The notes under the pieces were generated by a model, which had not been told where the DNA came from, did not search any database, and was given only the letters and a program-made list of their open reading frames with translations. From the NCBI GenBank assembly GCA_021811865.1, contig JAKAQB010000046.1, positions 1-31,038 on the forward strand: a stretch of DNA of 31,038 bases. Direction: 5' to 3'. Made by a program: the position numbers and the translations under genes. Source of the DNA: Actinomycetes bacterium (lineage in GTDB: Bacteria; Actinomycetota; Acidimicrobiia; Acidimicrobiales; Palsa-688). Shown here in pieces: positions 1 through 6,971 of the stretch. Every line of letters starts with the position of its first letter. Position 1 is the stretch's first letter.

Positions 1-113
1 GCCGAGTGGGGACCCTCTGCACCCACTCTCCTGGAGATGGCGTGAGCAAGGTTCGCTCGGGCGAGTCCCCCGGCCAGTCGGGCCGGCTCGGATCACCCCT
101 CGCGCGAGACACC

Positions 114-935
114 CTATCGATGGGCCCCGCTTGGTTCGAAGAAGAGTTCATTCGACCGGGTGAAGAAGTGGAGGAACTTGGCCCCGAGTGGTCCCTCCGA
201 CTCCACCTGCGAGCGATAGCACGCCAGTGCCTCGAGCTTCTTGTCGTTGAGGCCACGGGTACGCACCTTCACGGGACGGCCGAGGCCACGCTGGCGGTGC
301 ACGGAAGCAATCCAACTCAGAGGATGCTGCCAGCCCCAGACGACATACTCGAGGTGGCGGATCGGCAATGCCTGAGCCGCCCGCCGTGTCGCTTCAGCCA
401 CGGCGACATGGTCGGCATGTATGTCAAAGGGGCTCGGGGCGGCAAGCACCTGAGGACGATGCTGGCGGAGGAGTTCTGTGAGATCGTCGATGAGCTCGTC
501 GACGTGGTCTGTCACCTTCGAGTCTTCGTACCCCAGCATAAGTACGTCACTCGGTGCCACACCGAGCATCTCGGCAGAAGCCGCGAGCTCCGAGCTACGG
601 ATCGCGGCGTACCCCTCAGGGTCCACAGCGTTGGGCCCATACCGGCCGTCGGTGACGCAGACGATGACCGGCTTGAGGTCACGAGCGGCACTGGCGGCGA
701 GCAGGGCACCACACGCAAGGGTCTCGTCGTCGGGATGCGGTGACACGACGAGGAGTCTCCCGGCCTCCACGACGTCAGAGACATCGGTGGCGATCAGCCG
801 GAGACCAGCATGGAGGAACGGCGCCACGATCTCGGCGGCGCGGTGCCGCAGTCGGCTCACCGCGTGCAGAGTCGGGCGAGTGAGATTGAGCAGTCCGCCT
901 GTCGCCACTCTCTTATAGTCCCACCGACGGCGCAC
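114..935 (-). CDS. PIG-L (LmbE-like) family N-deacetylase
   Basis: This 273-aa protein belongs to the zinc-dependent PIG-L/LmbE deacetylases, which remove N-acetyl groups from GlcNAc-type sugars (MshB, BshB and GPI enzymes are relatives). The signature HPDDE is at residues 67-71 and a downstream HADH at 174-177, giving the expected metal ligands H67, D70 and H177. No signal peptide is evident, so it is probably cytoplasmic. The 935 GTG has no clear Shine-Dalgarno; GTG 908 (residue 10) is an alternative start, and a TATAAG box lies at 912-917. It is divergent from a GT4 glycosyltransferase, a GT/deacetylase pairing also seen in mycothiol and bacillithiol synthesis. The substrate cannot be told; a sugar of the adjacent polysaccharide locus is equally possible. 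Confidence 0.88.
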   Translation of the reverse strand: MRRRWDYKRVATGGLLNLTRPTLHAVSRLRHRAAEIVAPFLHAGLRLIATDVSDVVEAGRLLVVSPHPDDETLACGALLAASAARDLKPVIVCVTDGRYGPNAVDPEGYAAIRSSELAASAEMLGVAPSDVLMLGYEDSKVTDHVDELIDDLTELLRQHRPQVLAAPSPFDIHADHVAVAEATRRAAQALPIRHLEYVVWGWQHPLSWIASVHRQRGLGRPVKVRTRGLNDKKLEALACYRSQVESEGPLGAKFLHFFTRSNELFFEPSGAHR

Positions 936-999
936 AGGATGTCATGAGTTGGTCACGAATAGTGGTCGCCCCGTGCCGTGCAGTGGGACGGGCCTTATC

Positions 1000-2133
1000 A
1001 TGCGCCTCATGGTGATCGGGGTATCGGAGGAGCCCCCGCCCCCTTCTCATCAGGGCCGCCGAGCAGTTCGGTTGAGCTGCTTCCTCGGCAGCCCCACAGA
1101 ATGGGGCGGGATGGAGATCGTCGTCAGTCGCCTCCTTGCGGGCCTCCCGCAACGCTACGAGGTCACGGTGATGGCGGTGTCGCCGTCGGTGGCTGAGCGC
1201 CTCGTCGCCGAGCGCCCTGGCAGCAACGTCCTGCTCCTCCCATCGATCTCCGGGAAGCAGAACCTCATCGGGATCTGCCGCTACATCTCCACCCTCTCCC
1301 GGCACCGGCCGGACATGCTCTTCGCCAATCTCGGCCAGCTGTACGCGGGTCAGTACGCGTTACTTGCGGCCGCCGTTGCCCGCATTCCCACCGTGGTGGC
1401 AGTGCACGGCGTTTTTCCCCATAAACACCGCCCACTCACCGATCCGCTCCTCCGGATGCTCATGCGTCACATGGCGGCCTTCGTTGGCGTCTCGTCCCAT
1501 GTGTGCCGCGCCATCGAGTCAGAGTTCCGCCTGCCGGGGAGCAGGGTCCATCTCGTCTACAACGGGGTTCCGTCGATCGAGGAACGCATCCCACCGCCCC
1601 GCGGCGATGGTCCGATGGTGATCGGCGCAGTAGGCCGCCTCGCCTGGGAGAAGGGACTGGACGTGCTCGTGAGAGCGATGGCGTCGCTCCCCGACTGCAG
1701 GCTCGTACTTGCTGGAGCAGGCCCATGTCGCGATTCACTGCAGGCACTGAGCCGAGCGGTCGGAGTGAGCGAGCGGATCGACTTCGTAGGTGTCGTTGAG
1801 TCATCGTGGCCGGAGAATCTCGGGCTTGACGTGGTGGCTGTTCCGTCGCGAAGCGAGGGGTTCAGCCTGACTGCTGTTGAGGCGATGCGAGCAGGCTTGC
1901 CGGTTGTGGCGAGCGACGTCGGCGTCCTTGTGGAAGTGCTTGGGCGCCGCGGCACCGTGTTCGTGCCCCCCGATGACCCTGATGCCCTTGCGAGAGCACT
2001 TCGTGAACTCGCGGACAAGCCTGAACGACGTGCTGAGATGGGTCGAGCCGCCCGCCTTGCTGTCGACGGTAGGTACACGGTCGAGGAAATGCTCGAGAAG
2101 TACATTCGTCTCTTCGACTCGGTGGTGGCGTAG
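1000..2133 (+). CDS. Glycosyltransferase family 4 (GT-B)
   Basis: A retaining GT4 enzyme of 377 aa from ATG 1000. The N-terminal Rossmann half carries a GG-x-E donor/acceptor loop (WGGMEIV). The C-terminal half has a GRLAWEKG segment, then the GT4 E-x7-E signature (E286 and E294 in SEGFSLTAVE), which binds the nucleotide sugar. The start is uncertain: the frame is open to TTG 949, and ATG 1000 and ATG 1009 are both possible. A TATCAT box (996-1001) sits 7 nt before ATG 1009, which would fit a leaderless mRNA. The gene ends two bases before the dehydrogenase-like gene, so the two are almost certainly co-transcribed. Cytoplasmic; sugar and acceptor are unknown. Confidence 0.9.
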   Translation: MRLMVIGVSEEPPPPSHQGRRAVRLSCFLGSPTEWGGMEIVVSRLLAGLPQRYEVTVMAVSPSVAERLVAERPGSNVLLLPSISGKQNLIGICRYISTLSRHRPDMLFANLGQLYAGQYALLAAAVARIPTVVAVHGVFPHKHRPLTDPLLRMLMRHMAAFVGVSSHVCRAIESEFRLPGSRVHLVYNGVPSIEERIPPPRGDGPMVIGAVGRLAWEKGLDVLVRAMASLPDCRLVLAGAGPCRDSLQALSRAVGVSERIDFVGVVESSWPENLGLDVVAVPSRSEGFSLTAVEAMRAGLPVVASDVGVLVEVLGRRGTVFVPPDDPDALARALRELADKPERRAEMGRAARLAVDGRYTVEEMLEKYIRLFDSVVA

Positions 2134-2135
2134 CG

Positions 2136-3209
2136 ATGCGCCGTGTCACCCTGCTGGCAGGGGAGGGTATCGGCCCGGAGGTCATGTCCGTCGCCCAGCA
2201 GATCGTCGAAGCGGTCTCCGACCTCAGGTTCGAGCCGGCCGATGTCGGCCTCGTTGCGCTTGATGCGGTGGGCTCGGTGCTGCCGTCCTCGACCCTCGAG
2301 GCGATTCTCCGGAACGGGGTAGCGCTGAAAGGGCCGGTCGCCACGCCGGCCGCCTTCGAATCGTATCGCTCCGTCAACGTCGCGATGCGGAAGCCGCTCG
2401 GGCTGTTTGCACAGCTGCGAACGGTCCAGAGCTGGCCGGGTCTCGGGGTACCCGAAGGCGTGAACCTTGTGATCGCCCGCGAGACGACCGAGGAGTTCCT
2501 CGCGGGGATCGAACTTCCGAGTGGCTCTGCGACTGCCCGTCGGATCCTTCGACTCGCCGTCGAGGCGACCGGAGCAGATGTCGACCTGTCGAGCGCCGTC
2601 TCGATGAAGCTCGTGTCGGTGGAGGCAACGAGGCGGTTCTTCGGGCTCGTGTTCGCCTGGATGCGCGAGACGGGTCGTCACCGGGTGACAGTGGCGCACA
2701 AGGCGACGATCCAAAGGTCTACCGACGGGCTCTTTCTCGAGACGGCGAGAGAGATGGCCGCGATGGAGCCATCTGTCGAGATGGACGCGATGCTGGTGGA
2801 CAGTCTGGCCGCCGAGCTCTGCAGACGGCCAGCCGACTTCGACGTCATCGCCTGCCCGGCGCTCTACGGCGACATCCTCTCCGATCTGGCCGCTGGGCTG
2901 ATGGGCGGCTTGGGGCTCGCGCCAGGGGTGAACCTCGGCGGCGACGTGGCGGTATTCGAGCCGGTTCACGGAACGGCACCGAAGCTCGCAGGCGCGGACA
3001 GGGCGAACCCGACCGCCGCCGTCCTCACCGCTGCGATGCTTCTCGACTGGGTAGGTGAGCACTCCGCGGCCGACGCCGTCCGGGAGGCGGTCGCCTCCGT
3101 CTTCCGCCGCCGGGTCGGAGCTACCTACGACGTCGCAAAACGGCTGCGGTGCGACGTAGTCGGAACGTCTCGCTTCGGCGACCTGCTCCGCGAGGAGCTG
3201 TCGCGGTGA
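2136..3209 (+). CDS. Isocitrate/isopropylmalate dehydrogenase-family beta-decarboxylating dehydrogenase
   Basis: A 357-aa member of the NAD(P)-dependent beta-hydroxyacid oxidative decarboxylases (IDH, IPMDH, homoisocitrate and tartrate dehydrogenases). Visible signatures are GEGIGPE (9-15), substrate arginines R85, R95 and R115, the catalytic HK (188-189), the metal-binding aspartates in GDILSD (245-250), and an HGTAP nucleotide loop at 278-282. The usual asparagine before LYGDILSD (NLYGD) is replaced (PALYGD), and R-x-N-T-E is R-E-T-T-E. It is close to full family length. It sits between a GT4 gene and an ATP-grasp gene with 2-nt and GTGA junctions, not among leu or TCA genes. That suggests a dedicated precursor-forming role rather than central metabolism. 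The exact substrate cannot be deduced. Confidence 0.88.
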   Translation: MRRVTLLAGEGIGPEVMSVAQQIVEAVSDLRFEPADVGLVALDAVGSVLPSSTLEAILRNGVALKGPVATPAAFESYRSVNVAMRKPLGLFAQLRTVQSWPGLGVPEGVNLVIARETTEEFLAGIELPSGSATARRILRLAVEATGADVDLSSAVSMKLVSVEATRRFFGLVFAWMRETGRHRVTVAHKATIQRSTDGLFLETAREMAAMEPSVEMDAMLVDSLAAELCRRPADFDVIACPALYGDILSDLAAGLMGGLGLAPGVNLGGDVAVFEPVHGTAPKLAGADRANPTAAVLTAAMLLDWVGEHSAADAVREAVASVFRRRVGATYDVAKRLRCDVVGTSRFGDLLREELSR

Positions 3210-4381
3210 ACAAGTCCCCCGCCACCCGATCGCACCCAACGTGCTCGCACGGTGGTGGTCACCTCCGCGGAACACCACCCATGACGCGGCTACTGGCCGC
3301 CGCCTCGCGGACCGCCAGTGGGCGTGCTCTCGCGAGTCGTGTGGAGCTCGCACGCATCCGCGCGGCGACCGGACTGCGATCCGACCAGGGTAGGGCGTCA
3401 AGCGTCTCTGCTCAGCTGTCGGCAAACCACAATGCCACCTACCGCCGCATCTGGGCAGAGGCGGCGAGCGAGGTCGGCGCCGAGATGGAGGAGTTCTCTC
3501 CTGGTTACTTCCGCTTCCGACGGGGGAGCGCGGAAACGGTGACCTGGCGGCATCATGTCATGCTCGACTCGCCAGCGACGACCACATTGGCAGGTGACAA
3601 GGCGCTACTGCGCCGTATGCTTGCCGACGCCGGAGTACCGGTCGTGCAGGCCGCAGTGGCTAGCCCGAGCGACCCTGCTGATCTGCTCGCCTTCCGGGCC
3701 CGGATCGGCGGTCAACTTGTCGTCAAGCCGGCACGGGGTACGAGCGGAGGTGCCGGGGTGACCTGTGCCGTGCAATCCGAGGACGATCTCGTTCGGGCCT
3801 GGCTGGTCGCGCGGCGGCACTACCCGGAGGTGCTCGGCGAGCAGCAGCAATCAGGGACGGAATACCGCCTACTCCTGCTCGATGGCCAGCTCCTTGGCGC
3901 GGTGCGTCGCTATCCCGCAAACGTGATCGGCGACGGCCGATCGACCGTCCGAGATCTGATCGCGGTGGTCAACCAAAGTCGGCTCGCCAGCAGTCGACGT
4001 GACGTGTCCCGTCTCATCCCGATCAACCTCGAGTGCATCCTCGTGCTGCGCCAGATAGGGCTGACTCTCAAATCAGTTCCCCGAACCGGTGAGGCAGTCC
4101 GTGTTAGCGCATCCGTCAGTGCGAATGGCTCGGACGACAACGAGTCGTGGCGGCAGCTGTCACCCGAGTTGTTGGCGTCGGCGGCACAGGCGGCCAAAGT
4201 CGCCCAGCTCCACCTGGCAGGGATAGACCTCGTGACCGATGACATCCGGGCGCCGCTCGAAGGCCACGGTGTAATCCTGGAAGTCAACGCGACACCGGGG
4301 CTTCACTATCACTACCAGGTGCGTCAGTCGGATGACTGTGAGCGGGTGGCAGTGCCTCTGCTCGACCACCTCCTTGTCTGA
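3206..4381 (+). CDS. ATP-grasp ligase, cyanophycin synthetase-like
   Basis: A 391-aa ATP-grasp enzyme, which would activate a carboxylate as an acyl-phosphate and couple it to an amine. The ATP-grasp region resembles that of CphA: the KPARGTSGGAG loop (K174 onward), an EYRLLLLDGQLLGAVRR strand, the VIGDGR segment typical of CphA, and the metal-binding EVNATPGLHYH (E359, N361). No Mur-ligase half follows, so it is not a full cyanophycin synthetase. GTG 3206 overlaps the previous stop as GTGA and is preferred for translational coupling; ATG 3281 is the fallback. Its 3' end overlaps a convergent second ATP-grasp gene by 98 bp. An amino-acid or peptide ligation in a surface or small-molecule pathway is inferred. 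Confidence 0.85.
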   Translation: MNKSPATRSHPTCSHGGGHLRGTPPMTRLLAAASRTASGRALASRVELARIRAATGLRSDQGRASSVSAQLSANHNATYRRIWAEAASEVGAEMEEFSPGYFRFRRGSAETVTWRHHVMLDSPATTTLAGDKALLRRMLADAGVPVVQAAVASPSDPADLLAFRARIGGQLVVKPARGTSGGAGVTCAVQSEDDLVRAWLVARRHYPEVLGEQQQSGTEYRLLLLDGQLLGAVRRYPANVIGDGRSTVRDLIAVVNQSRLASSRRDVSRLIPINLECILVLRQIGLTLKSVPRTGEAVRVSASVSANGSDDNESWRQLSPELLASAAQAAKVAQLHLAGIDLVTDDIRAPLEGHGVILEVNATPGLHYHYQVRQSDDCERVAVPLLDHLLV

Positions 4382-5597
4382 GCCCGAGCTTCCGCACCAC
4401 ACGCTTGGGCGTGTTCCTGGTCCGGCGTAGGATGAGGGCACCCGTCGGCGCTGGGTCGCGTGCGTCAAAGACCGGTAGCGCGTGACGGTGAGCTAGGCTC
4501 CTCAGCCACTTGCCCGTCGTGAGTTCCCGCGCCTCGCGATAGCTGCGATAGGCGCGCCAGTCTGCGCGCGGAACCCACTGGTATAAGCCGTCTACGAAGC
4601 TTGCCGGGACAGGCTCGTCGATACCGCGTGCCGCTTGATAGGCGATCCATGCAAGGTCGAGACCCGCTCGCCGCTCGAGCACGTCGGACGCTGTGAGGCG
4701 CAGGTTGCACTCGATCAATACCAGCTCCTCGCCGCCGTGCCGACGCTTGAACTCCACGTTGCAGATGCCTTTCGCACCGATCGCCTGCAGGACGGCCAAG
4801 CCTGCAGCGACCACGTCAGGCTGCCACTTCGTCTCATGGAAGGTCCCGTCCCCGAAGTGGATGGGATACTGCCGAGGCTTGCACTTGGTGAAGTGCACCC
4901 GTGGTTCGCCGTATTCGTCGACATAGGTGTAATAGGAACAGAACCCGCTGTCAGGTCCAGGCACGATCTCCGTGGCGAGAGCGGGCACTCCGGCGCTCAC
5001 GAGTCGGCCAGCGACCGCGCGCAGCGTGGTCGCGTCGTGAAAGACAGCTCCCTTTGCGTGCCGCTTCCACTCACTCAGCTCGGTCGGCGCTTTTTCCAGC
5101 GCCTCCCAGAAGCGATGCGACGAGAGCGGCTTGATGGCACAGGGCAAGCCGAGGAGCTCAAACGCGCGCTGGATGTCACCCGGCTCGTGGAGCTCGCAGG
5201 TGGATGGTACCGGTAGTCCAACTGCCCGTGCCCGCGCGTACGTTGCCTCCTTGTCGAGAGCAGTCAAGGACGCGTCCGAGTCGAGGAGAATCGGCACGAG
5301 GCCGCGCCCACCGAGCGCGGAGTAGTTGCTCGCGATCAACTCGAGCGCGATGTCGTTGCAGGGAATCAGCACCTGCCCGTGCGCATGCTCCTCAAGCCAG
5401 CGCAGCCACCACTTGGAAGTGGGCACTCCTGCAGGGCCCTCGACATATCGGGCACAGTGTTTCGATCGGCCAGCTAGCCATGCCTCATTACCATGGTCGA
5501 GCACCGTGACATCGACGGCGCGCCGGCCGAGTGACCGGACTGCGGAAAGTGCGTTAACTCTGCCTCCGAGAATGACGGCGGATGGCAGCGCGGTCAC
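4284..5597 (-). CDS. ATP-grasp carboxylate-amine ligase
   Basis: This 437-aa protein resembles the ATP-grasp 'carboxylate-amine ligase' group that includes D-aspartate ligases and is often found in surface-polysaccharide loci. The N-terminal pre-ATP-grasp domain begins with a beta strand and a GGRVNAL loop (11-17). The ATP-binding lysine lies in AIKPLSS (K156). The metal-binding ECNLR (E296, N298, R300) closes the active site. The last 100 residues are basic and proline-rich at the end. GTG 5597 overlaps the RraA stop (GTGA), so the two form an operon reading leftwards. The 3' end is antisense to the last 98 bp of the other ATP-grasp gene. Substrates are unknown; linking an amino acid to a sugar acid is a guess. 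Confidence 0.82.
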   Translation of the reverse strand: MTALPSAVILGGRVNALSAVRSLGRRAVDVTVLDHGNEAWLAGRSKHCARYVEGPAGVPTSKWWLRWLEEHAHGQVLIPCNDIALELIASNYSALGGRGLVPILLDSDASLTALDKEATYARARAVGLPVPSTCELHEPGDIQRAFELLGLPCAIKPLSSHRFWEALEKAPTELSEWKRHAKGAVFHDATTLRAVAGRLVSAGVPALATEIVPGPDSGFCSYYTYVDEYGEPRVHFTKCKPRQYPIHFGDGTFHETKWQPDVVAAGLAVLQAIGAKGICNVEFKRRHGGEELVLIECNLRLTASDVLERRAGLDLAWIAYQAARGIDEPVPASFVDGLYQWVPRADWRAYRSYREARELTTGKWLRSLAHRHALPVFDARDPAPTGALILRRTRNTPKRVVRKLGLRQGGGRAEALPPAHSHPTDAPGSDSEAPVSR

Positions 5598-6331
5598 GTA
5601 AGCGATGCCGTGCGAGGTAACAGTCCCTGGTTAGCGAGAATGTCGTCCACCCAGGCATTGGAAAACACACCCTGGCGAACGTCAGCAAGGTAGCGCTCGA
5701 GCGCTGGCCGCTTCTCGCGGAGCGCGTCCAGGATCTGCTCTGCTGCATCCTGCGGGACGATGACGATGCCGCCGTGTTCGGCGATCACGATGTCGCCGGC
5801 ATGAGCGACGATGCCTCCGATCGAGACCGGGTAGTTGATCTCCCCAGGCCCTCGATGAAGCGGTCCAATCGGCGAGACGCCCCGCGCGAACACGGGGAAG
5901 TCCGCGAGCTCACGGATCCCGTCGACGTCCCTCACGAGACCATCGATGACAAATCCGGCAATGCCGCGATGGCGGGCCTTGACTGAGATTGTGTCGCCGA
6001 GCACTGCGTTGGAATGAGACGCACTCGCATCGATGAGCACGACGTCACCAGGCTCAGCCAAGTCGAGGCACTTGTGCACCATCAGGTTGTCGCCCGGAAA
6101 GACCTTCACAGTAAGGGCAGGACCGACCAGCCGGAGGCGAGGGTCGGTCACCGGTCGGATCTCGGAGCTGACGGCGTAGAGCCTGTTCATGAGGTCTGAG
6201 ACGTCTGCCGAGGAGAACTCGGCGAACCCATCGACGAGACTGCGCGGTGGGTGCTCAAACGAGGGTGTGATCCGGAATCCCGGACCCGGACGCATCTCGG
6301 CGCTGGCAGGTGGCCGAACCTTGCTCGACAT
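5594..6331 (-). CDS. RraA-family aldolase/decarboxylase-like protein
   Basis: A 245-aa protein of the RraA/HMG-aldolase (formerly 'demethylmenaquinone methyltransferase-like') family. Members cleave 4-hydroxy-4-methyl-2-oxoglutarate-type acids or decarboxylate oxaloacetate. Family features are the G-D-N loop (G80), VLIDAS, and the core DGLVRDVDGIR with the pyruvate-binding R134 and metal-binding D135, then INYPVSIGG. It has about 35 extra residues at the N-terminus relative to minimal RraA. The ATG at 6331 follows a good GGAGG Shine-Dalgarno about 9 nt upstream. Its stop overlaps the start of the ATP-grasp gene. Since a decarboxylating dehydrogenase is encoded nearby, the pair may act on related 2-oxo acids; that is inference. 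Confidence 0.87.
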   Translation of the reverse strand: MSSKVRPPASAEMRPGPGFRITPSFEHPPRSLVDGFAEFSSADVSDLMNRLYAVSSEIRPVTDPRLRLVGPALTVKVFPGDNLMVHKCLDLAEPGDVVLIDASASHSNAVLGDTISVKARHRGIAGFVIDGLVRDVDGIRELADFPVFARGVSPIGPLHRGPGEINYPVSIGGIVAHAGDIVIAEHGGIVIVPQDAAEQILDALREKRPALERYLADVRQGVFSNAWVDDILANQGLLPRTASLT

Positions 6332-6971
6332 GAAGAAGCCTCCCTCCCCGGTTCCCCTGGGGCGACGTTAGCGGGAGTCAAACAGCGGTGTCAGCAGCGC
6401 GTGCCTCCGCGGCCACACCGCGTAGCCTTCCTGGAACGCGCCCCCACTGCAGGTGTCCATCAGCCTGCGTAGGGTGAGAATTCGGTGGCGTAGGTTGACG
6501 CCTTGGTAGTGGCTGCTCATAATCCCCGCTAACAAACGCTCACGATTTGCCAGAGTTCGGGGATTTCAGGGGGCGCAGCGTGCCGTGTGCGATGACGACG
6601 GCCTCAAGGTTCGCGCGGTACTCAAGCAAGCGAGCCATAGGTTCCGAGCGGGTACGGCTTGACTGCATCGAACGCCTTGGTACGCCGCGGGTCCACTTCG
6701 GTGAGCCGGCCGGCTCTCGGCTGCCTCAGCCCGCGCACCTGCTGGCAGAGTGCCCGCAGCGGCGGAGAACGACGTGAAGCTTGTCCCGCCATCACTCGCG
6801 GGGTTACACGCGGATCCCCACTCGATCGATCGACGTCCTCGCGATTCTGGCACCGCTGCCCCACCCGGCGCGACGCAGCCTGCACGATCGACGAGAAGAG
6901 GTATCGTCCCCGCTCAGCGACGGAGACAGCGCCTCGGAGACCGGTCAGGGTCGGCGGCATCGTCTTCGCGA
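6332..6971. other. 640-bp divergent intergenic region
   Basis: This gap separates the leftward RraA/ATP-grasp operon from the rightward glycosyltransferase operon. It holds one strong-looking rightward promoter (6495-6523). The minus strand has a 32-codon ATG ORF (6540-6638, beginning MARLLEY) overlapping the end of a longer, unrecognised minus-strand frame. That pair could be a degraded gene, but neither resembles a family I know. The open frame extending the fusion glycosyltransferase back to 6750 reads as low-quality Arg/Ser/Pro-rich sequence and is not taken as coding. Confidence 0.5.
6495..6523 (+). promoter_or_regulatory. Sigma-70-type promoter (TTGACG-17-CATAAT)
   Basis: A -35 box TTGACG (6495-6500) and a -10 box CATAAT (6518-6523) are separated by exactly 17 bp, each matching consensus at five of six positions. 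Predicted transcription starts near 6530 and runs toward the GT4-WecG fusion at 6972, leaving a 5' leader of about 440 nt. Confidence 0.5.

Noticed and set aside
6..743. Plus-strand open frame of 245 codons at the left edge
   Set aside because: Antisense to the PIG-L gene; no recognisable domain.
912..945. Promoter ATGACA...TATAAG for the PIG-L gene
   Set aside because: The boxes match well, but the 22-bp spacer is too long for a normal sigma-70 promoter; only the TATAAG is noted.
1557..3425. Minus-strand open frame of 622 codons
   Set aside because: Antisense to the GT4 and dehydrogenase genes, which both carry clear family motifs.
6750..6971. Extending the GT4-WecG fusion upstream to 6750
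   Set aside because: The added 74 residues are Arg/Ser/Pro-rich with no fold, and ATG 6972 starts exactly at the first beta strand.
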